Of a stretch of DNA of 39,167 nt, positions 1-7,959 are shown piece by piece. The stretch spans positions 1-39,167 of the IMG/VR virus record IMGVR_UViG_3300043772_002313. One strand, written 5' to 3'. The DNA comes from a virus. The notes below the pieces were generated by a model. It was not told the DNA's origin and did not search any database. It saw only the letters and a program-made list of their open reading frames with translations. Both the position numbers and the translations under genes were made by a program. Positions within the stretch are counted from its first letter, which is position 1, and each line of letters starts with the position of its first letter.

Positions 1-316
1 TAACAACAGTTGGGTTGTAAACACTAATACATAAACATTCAGTAGGTACTGGAGTTGGTGTGGGTGTTGGGGTAGGTGTTGGGGTAGGTGTTGGTGTTAA
101 ACAAGTGTAATACCTAAAAAATTTACAGCCCTCAATATCAATCACCTTAATTAATAGTTCTTCAACCCCACCAAATTCACTAGGTGTTATTAATTCAATA
201 GATGGGGGTATTGTAGTTATTCCCGAAGCGACCAAATAACAATAGGTATCCGTGATATCACAAATATAGATATCATATGGTGAATGACCCGATATTCCAG
301 TTAACTCAAAATTCAT
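1..316 (-). CDS. Partial Thr-Pro-linker protein, probable tail fibre or adhesin component
   Basis: The reading frame opens with ATG at 316 and runs off the left edge, so the C-terminus is missing. The visible 105 residues hold a globular N-terminal part (about 1-75, including DIYICDITDTYCYL), then a (TP)n linker at about 76-92 and a Cys-containing segment. The start codon overlaps the stop of the upstream gene (ATGA), which indicates translational coupling in one minus-strand operon. Pro-Thr linkers joining small domains are common in surface-exposed virion proteins, so a fibre or adhesin role is inferred from composition and neighbours only. No family was recognised. Confidence 0.6.
   Translation of the reverse strand, partial: MNFELTGISGHSPYDIYICDITDTYCYLVASGITTIPPSIELITPSEFGGVEELLIKVIDIEGCKFFRYYTCLTPTPTPTPTPTPTPTPVPTECLCISVYNPTVV
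50..98. repeat. Short tandem repeat encoding the Thr-Pro linker
   Basis: Near-perfect 12-base units (GGTGTTGGGGTA) start at 63, 75 and 87 with degenerate 6-base versions before them. Read on the minus strand they encode alternating Thr and Pro. Unit length is a multiple of three, so slippage or recombination would change linker length without breaking the frame. Confidence 0.7.
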
Positions 317-672
317 ATATAAAATGAAGGTGTTGGTGTATAAATTGGGTATGATGGTGTAATACTTGGTGTTGATGTTGGATAAAAAGTGTGTGTAGGC
401 GTGATTGTTGGAGTACTAGTGGGTGTTGGAGTCGGTGTTGGTGAAGGAGTTGTCCTAACAACATTCATAAAATAAGGGCAATCTGTACTTTTAACCAAAA
501 TAGTGTATGTACCATATACCTCACATGGTGGGATAATACCTTCTGTATTAAATGAATAAGGGATATTTACATCACCTAGATTTATAGTAATATCTTGATT
601 ATCCGGTTTGAATAAAATATTCACCAATTCACCATTAAAGTTATTACTTGATATTGTTATCGTATTATTCAT
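313..672 (-). CDS. Small virion-type protein with C-terminal Pro/Thr/Ser tail
   Basis: This 119-residue protein has a beta-rich N-terminal domain (about 1-72) followed by a low-complexity tail of PTPTPTPTSTP type running to the end (about 75-119). It sits 2 nt downstream of the large papain-domain gene and its TGA stop overlaps the next start, so all three genes look like one operon. The next gene downstream has a similar domain-plus-Thr-Pro architecture, which suggests duplicated fibre modules. No enzyme motif is visible. The adhesin or fibre role is inferred. Confidence 0.65.
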   Translation of the reverse strand: MNNTITISSNNFNGELVNILFKPDNQDITINLGDVNIPYSFNTEGIIPPCEVYGTYTILVKSTDCPYFMNVVRTTPSPTPTPTPTSTPTITPTHTFYPTSTPSITPSYPIYTPTPSFYI

Positions 673-674
673 TA

Positions 675-3446
675 TTAAAAATTATTTTCAATGGCAATAC
701 AGATTTCCCCATTTTGATTTATTAATTTTTTCATATCGTTGAAGGATATAAATGCGTGTCCTTGTTTACCCCAAGTTTTTCCCCAACTATTTTTAATTCT
801 AAATAACTTTTTATTTTTATCAACCCCATTAATAACATAAGCGTGTCCTCCTATAATTCCACCGGTTGGTCGTATAATACCATTTTTATCTGGTCTAAAC
901 ATACCACGATACCAATATGTTCCAACAACAACTGGTCCCAATTCAAATACCGCTTTAATTAACGTATCAACATCAAATGCCCAATAATACGATTGAATCA
1001 TATTCTGGTCTTTTAAGAATTTAGCCCCAGCTCTAACAGAAGTGCCATCATAATTTTCACCAGGCCAAGCATCTAATTTTTGTGCTTGAGAATAAATCAA
1101 TTCCGGTGATACAATTGGTGCGATACCCTTATGTTCAACTGGCCCATCTTCAATCCAATGTGCCCAAGAATAACCAACACAATATGGTTTATTACCTTGA
1201 TTTCCCCACCATCCATCACTATTCCAAAATCTTAACATTGGTTGTGGTGAAGGTGATGGTGTTGGTTGTGGTTTTCTACTAGGTGTTTTAACGACCTTTT
1301 TTGAATTAATTCTGGTTTTAATTAAATTGAAATTATTTTTAATTAAATATTTGTTATCCCTAACATCTGGAATAAACATTCTACCCAAAAATTTATTATC
1401 TTCAGTTATTTCAATTGGTGATTCAATTGTTGAACCATTACTAATAACATATGTGAAATCATTTTCAGGGCAAACTATTGTAGAACAATCTGGACAATCT
1501 GGGTTAAACATTTCAAACTTATCTTTAAGAAGATTGAAATTATGTTTTACTTCAGGTGCGGATAATGGTACAACATACATTCTAAATTGTGATACCGCAC
1601 CCTCAAAAGTACCCGCGAAATGTTGATTAATTAAAATATTTGTATTCAAACCACTGAAGGTTGTTCCACTTAATATATCATTTGATAAACATTCTGGGTC
1701 TTGTATGTATGGTCCATTTAATTGTGTTGATGAACTAAAAGTTAAATTCTCAATCAACCCTTGTGTACCACCACCCCATGAAATGTTAAATGGAACTCCA
1801 ATTTGTTTTTCCTTATCCGTATTTAACCCTCTAGGGATTATTTCTTCAAAATTTTCAATTGTATGAAATATTTTACCATTAAGGTAAATTCTTAACCTAC
1901 CTTTACGATAATCTTTTTCCCTTAACCAATCTTCATTGATATTAACCAATTCAACTTGTTGAGGTATTGGTGAACCAGAATGATTATATTCCCCACTAAT
2001 CAATGATTGAGTATTATTCGCCAATGATTCAAGATAACTTGTTTTTGTGATAACATCTAACCCTCCTTTATAAAATAAATCACAATCATCCAAAAATTCA
2101 TATCGTTGCCAAACAACATTAACCATAAACCAATGTTCACTATCCAACCATTCAGGATTTTCTTGTTGGCATCTAGGGTATATTGGACCAGTACAATGAT
2201 TTTCAATTGTATAACCTGTTGTATACGTTATTGAACTATCACAAGTATCCGCAGTAATACAATCACCAGTAAATCGTAATACCCTAACACAAATGGATGG
2301 GTTTTTAACATCACCAGATAACTTAAAAGATATCGCATTGGAAATTGAATCATATAATGGGTCGGATTCACACGTATTCTCAATACTTGATGAACATGAA
2401 TGTTTTTTACATTCCCAACCACAAGTACCATATTCCGGTGTTGAACATCCACAATATTTACATTCATAACATGATGACTTCACGTTTGAACATTTATCAC
2501 ACCCATTGTTTTGATGATAATCATATTTGTCATCCATTGAACGAGGTGGGTAAACATAAACACAACGACTATTTGTATTCCCAGTATCACAACAAGCACA
2601 AGTATCCACTTTTTCGTGTAGTTCTTCCGTAACCCTAGTATAACCACTAATTGGTGAACCATTCGCATGATGATAAAATTTATTCTCAGCTCTAGTCCCC
2701 AAATAGAAAAAAGTGTTTTTATTATCCGGATATAAAGTATTTAGTGTGGTTTGACCACTACTAGGTGTAAATTCATTGAATAATCTAGGTTTAAGAATTA
2801 ACTCAATACTCCATCCTTTATTCATTCTATTTGGCATGACTTCATAATCATATCCAAATAATTTATAAAACCCTTGATAAAAACCACCATATAGTTCATG
2901 GTATCTTCCAATCCCCGGCAATTCTTTACCAACAACTTCATATAAAATAACGTCATTAAAACCTGAAAAAACAATATTTTGTGATGTATAACCAGTAGTT
3001 TGAAATAATTTCATTCTACGATCAAACTTAAGACGATCAAACTTATCATTATCCGATAATAATCCTTTTGTAAACGTAATCGTATTTCCGGTCATCTTAT
3101 CCACCAAACCATTATCAATACCAGTCAACCCAATATCACATAAGGTTGTTGATGAAAAACATGTTAAATCTTCATCGTTAATATTATAATAATTTTGTGA
3201 TACAAAAATATTTCCAGGATTATATGAACCATAAACCAATGGTAAATCTAGTTGGGAAGTTTCTTCATTATTTGTATCAAAATATAATGGCAATTTATTA
3301 CCATAAGTTTGAGCAATTAAGAATGGGGAAAATACAACTTCTTGATTGTAATCCATTTCATCTGAAGTCATGGCAACATAATATGTATCACGACTCAACG
3401 TAATTTTCCAATTTGGATTAAAATATTGATTAATATTTTGTGGCAC
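675..3446 (-). CDS. Large virion-type protein with C-terminal papain-like (C1A) peptidase domain
   Basis: This 923-residue protein starts at GTG (3446), after AAAAAAGAATAAC; the next in-frame Met is residue 26. The first ~700 residues look structural: a Cys-rich cluster with repeated CxxC pairs lies at about 280-360, and a region resembling a concanavalin/LamG jelly roll (RLRIYLNGKIFHTIENF) at about 515-650. A PTPSPSPQP linker at about 725-736 leads into a 187-residue papain-type domain. Its apparent catalytic set is Q750 (oxyanion), C756 (KPYCVGYSWA), H868 (GGHAYVINGVD) and N886 (KNSWGKTWG). All key residues are present, so the protease is probably active. Substrates could be virion proteins (self-processing) or host surface polymers. 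The C1A call is firm; the tail-fibre role is inferred from size and neighbours. Confidence 0.85.
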   Translation of the reverse strand: MPQNINQYFNPNWKITLSRDTYYVAMTSDEMDYNQEVVFSPFLIAQTYGNKLPLYFDTNNEETSQLDLPLVYGSYNPGNIFVSQNYYNINDEDLTCFSSTTLCDIGLTGIDNGLVDKMTGNTITFTKGLLSDNDKFDRLKFDRRMKLFQTTGYTSQNIVFSGFNDVILYEVVGKELPGIGRYHELYGGFYQGFYKLFGYDYEVMPNRMNKGWSIELILKPRLFNEFTPSSGQTTLNTLYPDNKNTFFYLGTRAENKFYHHANGSPISGYTRVTEELHEKVDTCACCDTGNTNSRCVYVYPPRSMDDKYDYHQNNGCDKCSNVKSSCYECKYCGCSTPEYGTCGWECKKHSCSSSIENTCESDPLYDSISNAISFKLSGDVKNPSICVRVLRFTGDCITADTCDSSITYTTGYTIENHCTGPIYPRCQQENPEWLDSEHWFMVNVVWQRYEFLDDCDLFYKGGLDVITKTSYLESLANNTQSLISGEYNHSGSPIPQQVELVNINEDWLREKDYRKGRLRIYLNGKIFHTIENFEEIIPRGLNTDKEKQIGVPFNISWGGGTQGLIENLTFSSSTQLNGPYIQDPECLSNDILSGTTFSGLNTNILINQHFAGTFEGAVSQFRMYVVPLSAPEVKHNFNLLKDKFEMFNPDCPDCSTIVCPENDFTYVISNGSTIESPIEITEDNKFLGRMFIPDVRDNKYLIKNNFNLIKTRINSKKVVKTPSRKPQPTPSPSPQPMLRFWNSDGWWGNQGNKPYCVGYSWAHWIEDGPVEHKGIAPIVSPELIYSQAQKLDAWPGENYDGTSVRAGAKFLKDQNMIQSYYWAFDVDTLIKAVFELGPVVVGTYWYRGMFRPDKNGIIRPTGGIIGGHAYVINGVDKNKKLFRIKNSWGKTWGKQGHAFISFNDMKKLINQNGEICIAIENNF

Positions 3447-3460
3447 GTTATTCTTTTTTA

Positions 3461-3490
3461 GATAAATACTCGGTTAATGAATATTTATTA
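3461..3490. promoter_or_regulatory. Divergent intergenic AT-rich motifs before the 3446 (-) and 3506 (+) genes
   Basis: The 59-nt gap between two divergent genes contains GTATTTATC on the minus strand (3469 to 3461) and TATTTATTA on the plus strand (3482-3490), each oriented in the sense of the gene it precedes. Similar motifs recur before other genes in the window. They may be late promoter or translation-initiation elements, and chance in an AT-rich genome is not excluded. Confidence 0.35.
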
Positions 3491-3505
3491 ATAAAGTAAT
3501 TCTAT

Positions 3506-4348
3506 ATGTTGGAGTTTAATAAAGAATATTATAGTAATAATTGTTATTTTCTTATAAAAGAAGGTAAAAATAAAATCATGGTTTTTTATTCCGTAGCGGA
3601 TACTTTAACCGAATCAAGAAAAAATGACACTCGTGTAGATTTTGATAAAAAAGATGAAAAAGAAGTTAAAGAACAAATTTCAAAATTCTTAAAAAATAAA
3701 AAAAAGTTATCAAAAAACTACATCGCCAAAAAATTTGAGAAAATTAAAGATGGTGAAATTGAAGAACTTGTTGATTCGGACGGTGCCATGTTGGGATCTA
3801 ATATTCCAATAACAAACCAAGTGTTATCACCAAAAAGTACAATGGACCAGACAGTCGCCGCGGCTCGCATCGCACAAGACCCATTTAGATTAGGTTATCG
3901 TGTATATTGGGGGGAAAGTGAAGATGAAAAGTCAAATACAATTTCTGAAACTGATGTTCATAAAAATTTTGGTTGGGATGAAACAGAATACCTGGACTAT
4001 GATGAAACGGTTGAAACCCTTGAAGATATGGGGGTTGAAAATCCTGAAGAACGTGCTAACGAATTCGGTAAAGATCCAAAACTTGAAAAGGGAAAAGTTA
4101 AAGGTGCGTTCATTAAACAACGACTATCCGAAAAAGAAAAAATTGAGGAAGAAAAAAAACAAATGTTAAAAATGGTAGAAGATATCTTAACAAAAAAAAA
4201 TAAAGATAAATCCGATATCATTGAAAAAGAACAAACAAAACCAATTGATACATTCTTAAAAAAGAATATTGAGTCAATTAAAAAAATAGCGAAAAAAGAA
4301 GGTGTATCCATAAATGATATTATTAAAGCATTAAAAAACAATGAATAG
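3506..4348 (+). CDS. Hypothetical protein, charged C-terminal coiled coil
   Basis: This 280-residue protein matches no family I can name. Residues 1-80 are mixed alpha/beta with a Lys/Asp-rich stretch. Residues 95-200 contain a conserved-looking block (TVAAARIAQDPFRLGYRVYWGES). Residues 200-280 are highly charged and predicted helical, consistent with a coiled coil. It is the first gene of a five-gene plus-strand operon and its end overlaps the next gene by 8 nt. Its position beside fibre-like genes suggests a virion or assembly role, but that is inference. Confidence 0.7.
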   Translation: MLEFNKEYYSNNCYFLIKEGKNKIMVFYSVADTLTESRKNDTRVDFDKKDEKEVKEQISKFLKNKKKLSKNYIAKKFEKIKDGEIEELVDSDGAMLGSNIPITNQVLSPKSTMDQTVAAARIAQDPFRLGYRVYWGESEDEKSNTISETDVHKNFGWDETEYLDYDETVETLEDMGVENPEERANEFGKDPKLEKGKVKGAFIKQRLSEKEKIEEEKKQMLKMVEDILTKKNKDKSDIIEKEQTKPIDTFLKKNIESIKKIAKKEGVSINDIIKALKNNE

Positions 4349-4808
4349 TGATTTATATGGAAATATAATCCCCCTACCAAAAACAATCGTTAATTATCTA
4401 CAACAATGTTTTGACTCAGCAAATGGTCATGAACGAATTGAAGGATATAAACGAAATAAAGAATTGCGTGAAAAGAAAACAATAACTTATTCACAACTTA
4501 AAAGAATGAAAAATTGGTTTGACAACTTCAATGGTAATGATGATGACAAACCTTTTATATTGAATGGTGGACACTACGTTAAAGATTGGGTTAACAATAC
4601 CCTAACTACAATGCGTGATGGTGTTGAATTAGGTAAAGAAATAAAATCTATAGTATTACCAAACCAATACCTAGACCCACATCAAAAAGATAATATAACG
4701 GATCTTAATAGACCATCAAAAGCACATAAGTCTTCTTTAGACTATTATAATTCCGAAATAACAGAAAACCTTAAAAGAATAAACGATTTAATTAAAAAAA
4801 TAATCTAA
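4341..4808 (+). CDS. Hypothetical protein of a small phage family
   Basis: The 155-residue product is acidic/basic mixed and largely helical, with the segment LKRMKNWFDNFNGNDDDKPF near residues 54-73 followed by a Trp-containing helix (HYVKDWVNNTL). The start ATG lies inside the end of the preceding gene, so the two are translationally coupled. I recognise no catalytic or binding motif and assign no function. Confidence 0.65.
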   Translation: MNSDLYGNIIPLPKTIVNYLQQCFDSANGHERIEGYKRNKELREKKTITYSQLKRMKNWFDNFNGNDDDKPFILNGGHYVKDWVNNTLTTMRDGVELGKEIKSIVLPNQYLDPHQKDNITDLNRPSKAHKSSLDYYNSEITENLKRINDLIKKII

Positions 4809-4810
4809 TT

Positions 4811-5104
4811 ATGCCAGCTAATGAACCATTAAATTTTGACCAACCGAATAACAAATTATCACAAATCGCACAAGGTGAACGTGGTAAATTATTCCCTAAA
4901 AATGATTATAAAAAAACCAATGAATATACCTCAACAAATCCGGACGCTTTAGCGACTGGTGATGCTCAAGGTAAAGGAACTGGTGCTTTTTTAGATACTA
5001 ATAACGATAACGCAGGTGCGATTCAAGATATCGTTGAACGTAAAAAAGAAATAGTGATCAATACTTATAAAAAAGTTAATCCATACACAACACCAAAAGC
5101 TTAA
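4811..5104 (+). CDS. Small hypothetical protein
   Basis: A 97-residue hydrophilic protein rich in Asn, Lys, Asp and Gly with little obvious secondary structure (for example LDTNNDNAGAIQDIVERKK). It begins 2 nt after the upstream stop and ends 1 nt before the next start, so it is embedded in the operon. Composition suggests a flexible or virion-associated peptide. No homologue is recognised. Confidence 0.6.
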   Translation: MPANEPLNFDQPNNKLSQIAQGERGKLFPKNDYKKTNEYTSTNPDALATGDAQGKGTGAFLDTNNDNAGAIQDIVERKKEIVINTYKKVNPYTTPKA

Positions 5105-5105
5105 C

Positions 5106-5513
5106 ATGAATCTTTACAATACAGTTAAAAACCTTATACTTGAAGTAGCGTCGGTTAATTCGGTGATTAAGGCGATTAAACATAAACAAAAAATCATCAT
5201 CTATTATGATGGGGATGAACCAGGTGGTAAAGGTCTGCGTGAAATTGAACCTGTTTGTTTTGGATATAGTAAAGCAGGGAATCCTATAGTTAGAGCTTGG
5301 GATGATAAAGGTGCTTCACATACCCATTATAAACGTAAACAACCACTACCAGGATGGAGGATTTTTAGAGTTGATAAAATATTGTCATTTAAGCCAACGG
5401 GTGAACCATTTTTAATCCCAAGACCAGGTTATAACCCAAATGGGGATAAAAGTATGACAAGGGTAATAATTAACGCTAAATTTGATGATAATAATAACGA
5501 TTTAATCGCATAA
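5106..5513 (+). CDS. WYL-like domain protein with candidate N-terminal capsid-targeting leader
   Basis: The 135-residue protein contains a WYL-like beta fold: an early strand (KQKIIIYYDGDEPGG, about 28-41), REIEPVCFGYSKAGNPIVRAW at about 45-65, and PGWRIFRVDKI at about 81-92. WYL domains usually bind ligands or nucleic acids and act as regulators; here the domain stands alone. The first 13 residues (MNLYNTVKNLILE) end in I-L-E, which fits the (I/L)xE rule for gp21-type prohead proteases, so the body may be released inside the head. The leader proposal is inference. Confidence 0.6.
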   Translation: MNLYNTVKNLILEVASVNSVIKAIKHKQKIIIYYDGDEPGGKGLREIEPVCFGYSKAGNPIVRAWDDKGASHTHYKRKQPLPGWRIFRVDKILSFKPTGEPFLIPRPGYNPNGDKSMTRVIINAKFDDNNNDLIA

Positions 5514-5515
5514 GT

Positions 5516-6097
5516 ATGAATAACGAAAATGATTTAATTAAAAGATTAATGGTATCCAAAGCAATCATGGATAAACATAATACAATGGGTAGAGGTAGTG
5601 TCCCAACAAATATTAACTCAACACCAATGGTTGAAGATTATCAAGCACCAACTGCGAACTACAACCTACCAGAAGAATTTATGGCCGAACAAAAAACAAT
5701 ACCAAATCCACAACCATTAACCACGGATCGTATAATGAGTTCAAAACTACCTGACGCAATAAAACAACTTATGATTGAAAATCCAATCGCTCAACCAACA
5801 TCAATGGGGGGTAATACAACATTATCCGATGATTTAGTTGAAAAAGCATCAAGATTAATGAACAAAGGTACTACACCAATAACTGAACCAAGACAAAAAC
5901 AAACACCTCAACAATCCATACCTTCCATAACAGCTGATGATATTAGATCAATAGTTCGTGAAACAATGGAAGAAGTACTTAAAGAAAATGGTCTACTTGT
6001 AGAATCAACATCCAAAACAAATGAACAATTTAAGTTTAGAGTCGGTCAACATATGTTTGAAGGGAAACTATCCAAAATACGAAAAATTAGTGAATAA
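5516..6097 (+). CDS. Hypothetical protein, helical C-terminal region
   Basis: This 193-residue protein has a Pro/Gln/Asn/Thr-rich, probably disordered middle (about 35-140), then an amphipathic helix (DDIRSIVRETMEEVLKEN, about 141-158) and a short C-terminal domain (FKFRVGQHMFEGKLSKIRKI). It is the last gene of the operon and its stop lies 3 nt before a strong terminator. A structural or scaffolding-associated role is possible from the disordered and helical make-up, but no family was recognised. Confidence 0.65.
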   Translation: MNNENDLIKRLMVSKAIMDKHNTMGRGSVPTNINSTPMVEDYQAPTANYNLPEEFMAEQKTIPNPQPLTTDRIMSSKLPDAIKQLMIENPIAQPTSMGGNTTLSDDLVEKASRLMNKGTTPITEPRQKQTPQQSIPSITADDIRSIVRETMEEVLKENGLLVESTSKTNEQFKFRVGQHMFEGKLSKIRKISE

Positions 6098-6100
6098 ATT

Positions 6101-6130
6101 AAAACCCCCATTAAAAACGGGGGTTTTTTG
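6101..6130 (+). terminator. Rho-independent terminator, possibly bidirectional
   Basis: A perfect 9-bp stem, AAAACCCCC (6101-6109) with GGGGGTTTT (6119-6127), encloses a 9-nt loop and is followed by T through 6129. It ends the 3506-6097 operon. The A-tract on its left would also serve the convergent minus-strand gene, whose stop codon lies inside the loop. Confidence 0.9.
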
Positions 6131-6458
6131 TTTTACCTCGTTTATGTAGTGAATGACGAATAGACTCCTCAATTAATATTCCAGCACCAGTACTTAATAT
6201 AATCAAACCAATAGTTTGAATATTACTTATTTGTTTTTGATCTGGATATGTACTATAACCAGGTGTAAAAAAAGGATATACTTGAGCACCATATAAGTAT
6301 GTAAACCCACCACCAGCTAATAACATTCCACCAGTGAATGTTAAATCCAAATCATTCCCACAACCAAAACGAATACCATACCCATATCCATATGGTCCAC
6401 GTTGACCAAAACAATTAATACTTGTTAATAGGAATAATGTTAACACCAACTTTTTCAT
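6111..6458 (-). CDS. Small exported protein, possible superinfection or envelope factor
   Basis: The ORF is open to 6485, but the ATG at 6458 is chosen because it begins a classical signal peptide, MKKLVLTLFLLTSINCFGQ, in the style of Bacteroidota secreted proteins. The mature part is Gly/Tyr-rich (YGYGYGIRFGCGND), and a second hydrophobic segment (TIGLIILSTGAGILI) lies at about 80-95, so it may be anchored in an envelope membrane. It stands alone on the minus strand between a terminator and a divergent gene. A lone secreted protein in a phage suggests a host-envelope function such as superinfection exclusion; this is inference. The Cys at the end of the signal peptide does not form a clean lipobox. 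Confidence 0.6.
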   Translation of the reverse strand: MKKLVLTLFLLTSINCFGQRGPYGYGYGIRFGCGNDLDLTFTGGMLLAGGGFTYLYGAQVYPFFTPGYSTYPDQKQISNIQTIGLIILSTGAGILIEESIRHSLHKRGKTKNPRF

Positions 6459-6482
6459 AATCTTTATCTTTAATTTATTTAC

Positions 6483-6490
6483 CAAATTTA
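6483..6490 (-). promoter_or_regulatory. Possible Bacteroidota-type -7 box (TAnnTTTG) for the exported protein
   Basis: The minus strand reads TAAATTTG from 6490 to 6483. A start about 7 nt downstream would leave a leader of roughly 18 nt before the ATG at 6458. No good TTTG -33 partner is seen at 19-21 nt, so this is weak. Confidence 0.3.
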
Positions 6491-6519
6491 CAAAAAATAT
6501 TTATTCAGATATTGTTTGA

Positions 6520-6606
6520 ATGAAAAAAACATTTATATTTGTAGAAGAAATCACAAACAAAAAAAAATTAAAAAATATATTTGACCAATTAAAAAATAAT
6601 AACTAG
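6520..6606 (+). CDS. Possible 28-residue peptide
   Basis: An ATG at 6520 opens a short Lys/Asn/Phe-rich frame ending in TAG at 6604-6606, preceded by TATTTATTC at about 6499-6507. The reading frame could be chance in AT-rich DNA. It also overlaps a promoter-like box at 6534, with which it competes as an explanation. Confidence 0.2.
   Translation: MKKTFIFVEEITNKKKLKNIFDQLKNNN
6534..6541 (+). promoter_or_regulatory. Possible host-type promoter box for the 6636 gene
   Basis: TATATTTG matches the Bacteroidota -7 consensus TAnnTTTG. A TTTG lies at 6515-6518, but the 15-nt spacing is shorter than the usual 19-21. If active, it would give a leader of about 90 nt for the gene at 6636 and could also feed the RNA at 7596. 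Confidence 0.3.
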
Positions 6607-6635
6607 TTTTACTAAAAATCTTTAATCTTATTCTT

Positions 6636-7550
6636 ATGAAAAAACATTCGTTAGCAACAAAAGGTTTATCCTTATCACAAGCACAATCAATTTCTAATTT
6701 GTGTAATCAACGTGCGTCAGATATCGCAGCTGAGTTAAATGGTATCAACAATGTTGAGAAGAAATTAACAATTGGTGATCAAACTTATGTTGAGACAGTT
6801 GGTAAACCAGTACCTACTAATCTAACTGAATTGTTGTTAGAAAAAGCTAAACTACACGCCACTCAAGCATTCTTAATGGAGAATATTAAAGCGAAGGATT
6901 CTTTAATTAAAGAAGCTCGCTATATGGATATAGAGTTGACAATTGAACAACCTACTAGACCTAAATTGGAGGTGTTTGAACCATTAGATAATGTTGATGA
7001 AAATTTTGGTTGGTCACAACTAACTGAAAATGAAATCAATGAATATACTGAAGCGGAAGCTTATGCCGCACATATTGGTCAGTTCATTCATAAGAATGGT
7101 CCGTTAGATTCTTTAAGAAAAGAATTACCTAAAATTAAAACTTTAGAGTGGATTGAAATTGAACAAGGGAAGAAAACCCCTTTAATGGTACACATCCACC
7201 ACACTAACGAACAGTTGTTAACCATTCATAATGAATTGGCGGCTAAACATCGTCAGTACGAACAACGAGTAAACTATTTTAAGGCTAAAGTTAAAGATCT
7301 AACTACCGCTGAAAATGCTCGTATTGCCAGACACAATGCCGATGGTTTTTCTAGAGTTAATTCATCTAATGATGTATTGAATAGTCAATACCAAAAAGAA
7401 TACGCTGCGTACAACGCTGAGTTAACTAGACTACGAGAAGAACTTGAGTTCAATCGTCAAACTAAAATTAGTGAAATCGCCGCGTTAAGAATCAACGTTG
7501 ACTCAAGATTCCAGGACGTTATTGACCTTTATTTATCACAATTGAATTAA
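6636..7550 (+). CDS. Hypothetical coiled-coil protein
   Basis: This 304-residue protein opens MKKHSLATKGLSLSQAQSIS and is largely helical. Long charged helices lie at about 60-100 and about 195-290 (for example NAELTRLREELEFNRQTKI), typical of a coiled coil. There is no signal peptide or enzyme motif. It is a single-gene unit, preceded by a possible host-type promoter and followed by the structured RNA region, so the RNA could be its 3' untranslated region. No function can be assigned. Confidence 0.7.
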   Translation: MKKHSLATKGLSLSQAQSISNLCNQRASDIAAELNGINNVEKKLTIGDQTYVETVGKPVPTNLTELLLEKAKLHATQAFLMENIKAKDSLIKEARYMDIELTIEQPTRPKLEVFEPLDNVDENFGWSQLTENEINEYTEAEAYAAHIGQFIHKNGPLDSLRKELPKIKTLEWIEIEQGKKTPLMVHIHHTNEQLLTIHNELAAKHRQYEQRVNYFKAKVKDLTTAENARIARHNADGFSRVNSSNDVLNSQYQKEYAAYNAELTRLREELEFNRQTKISEIAALRINVDSRFQDVIDLYLSQLN

Positions 7551-7557
7551 TAAGGTT

Positions 7558-7590
7558 GGGGGTGGTTAAACAGAAGTTGATATCACCCCC
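7558..7590 (+). other. GC-rich hairpin after the coiled-coil gene
   Basis: GGGGGTG (7558-7564) pairs with CACCCCC (7584-7590) around a 19-nt loop. No T-run follows, so it is not a typical terminator. It may protect the mRNA 3' end or be the first helix of the RNA element that follows. Confidence 0.6.
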
Positions 7591-7595
7591 ATTTA

Positions 7596-7878
7596 GGTTT
7601 GATAGGGTAGGTTTTCTGAAAATATAAGATATAGTATATACAGCCTAAGATAACTGCAACAAGTAGTTATAACTTAATATTTTCCGCTCTATCTACAAAT
7701 TCTTAAAACTGAGTTTTGACTCTAATGACCACACAGGTTAACCGGATAGGTACAACTGGGTGGTAAAAACAAGACTTAGATTTTGATTTTGCCTTTGAGT
7801 AGGTAGAGGTCTTTGATATTGGTATTGGTTTTAACTTTATCTATGTATCCTACTTTATCAAACCACTTATTTTTTTTT
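7596..7878 (+). ncRNA. Candidate structured non-coding RNA (or long structured 3' UTR)
   Basis: The 431-nt gap between genes has no ORF worth calling but can form nested helices. GGTTTGATAGGGTAGG (7596-7611) pairs over all 16 positions with 7849-7864, with two G-U pairs. Inside it, CTCTATCTAC (7687-7696) pairs with GTAGGTAGAG (7799-7808), TCTAA (7721-7725) with TTAGA (7776-7780), and ACCAC (7728-7732) with GTGGT (7760-7764). Local hairpins occur at 7650-7670 (ATAACT/AGTTAT) and 7705-7717 (AAAAC/GTTTT). A run of nine T at 7870-7878 follows the closing helix and could end the transcript. No match to tRNA, tmRNA, RNase P or 6S RNA was recognised. The pairing is seen in the sequence; RNA function is inference. 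Confidence 0.55.
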
Positions 7879-7914
7879 CAACATTTATAATAAATCCACA
7901 AATAAAAATTGACT

Positions 7915-7943
7915 TATAGGTATCAAAAACCTATATTTTCTTT
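7915..7943 (+). terminator. Weak terminator-like hairpin
   Basis: TATAGGT (7915-7921) pairs with ACCTATA (7929-7935), giving a 7-bp stem and 7-nt loop, followed by a broken T-run (TTTTCTTT). It could stop read-through from the upstream RNA before the glycosyltransferase operon. Confidence 0.4.
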
Positions 7944-7959
7944 AATGGGTTAACCCCAC

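Noticed and set aside
1082-2668. Other ORFs within the papain-domain gene
   Set aside because: They are frame shadows with no protein-like features, while the minus-strand frame shows domains and catalytic motifs.
7625-7640. Group I intron S-like element (AAGATATAGT)
   Set aside because: No matching R element or P7 partner was found, and the region lies between complete genes instead of splitting one.
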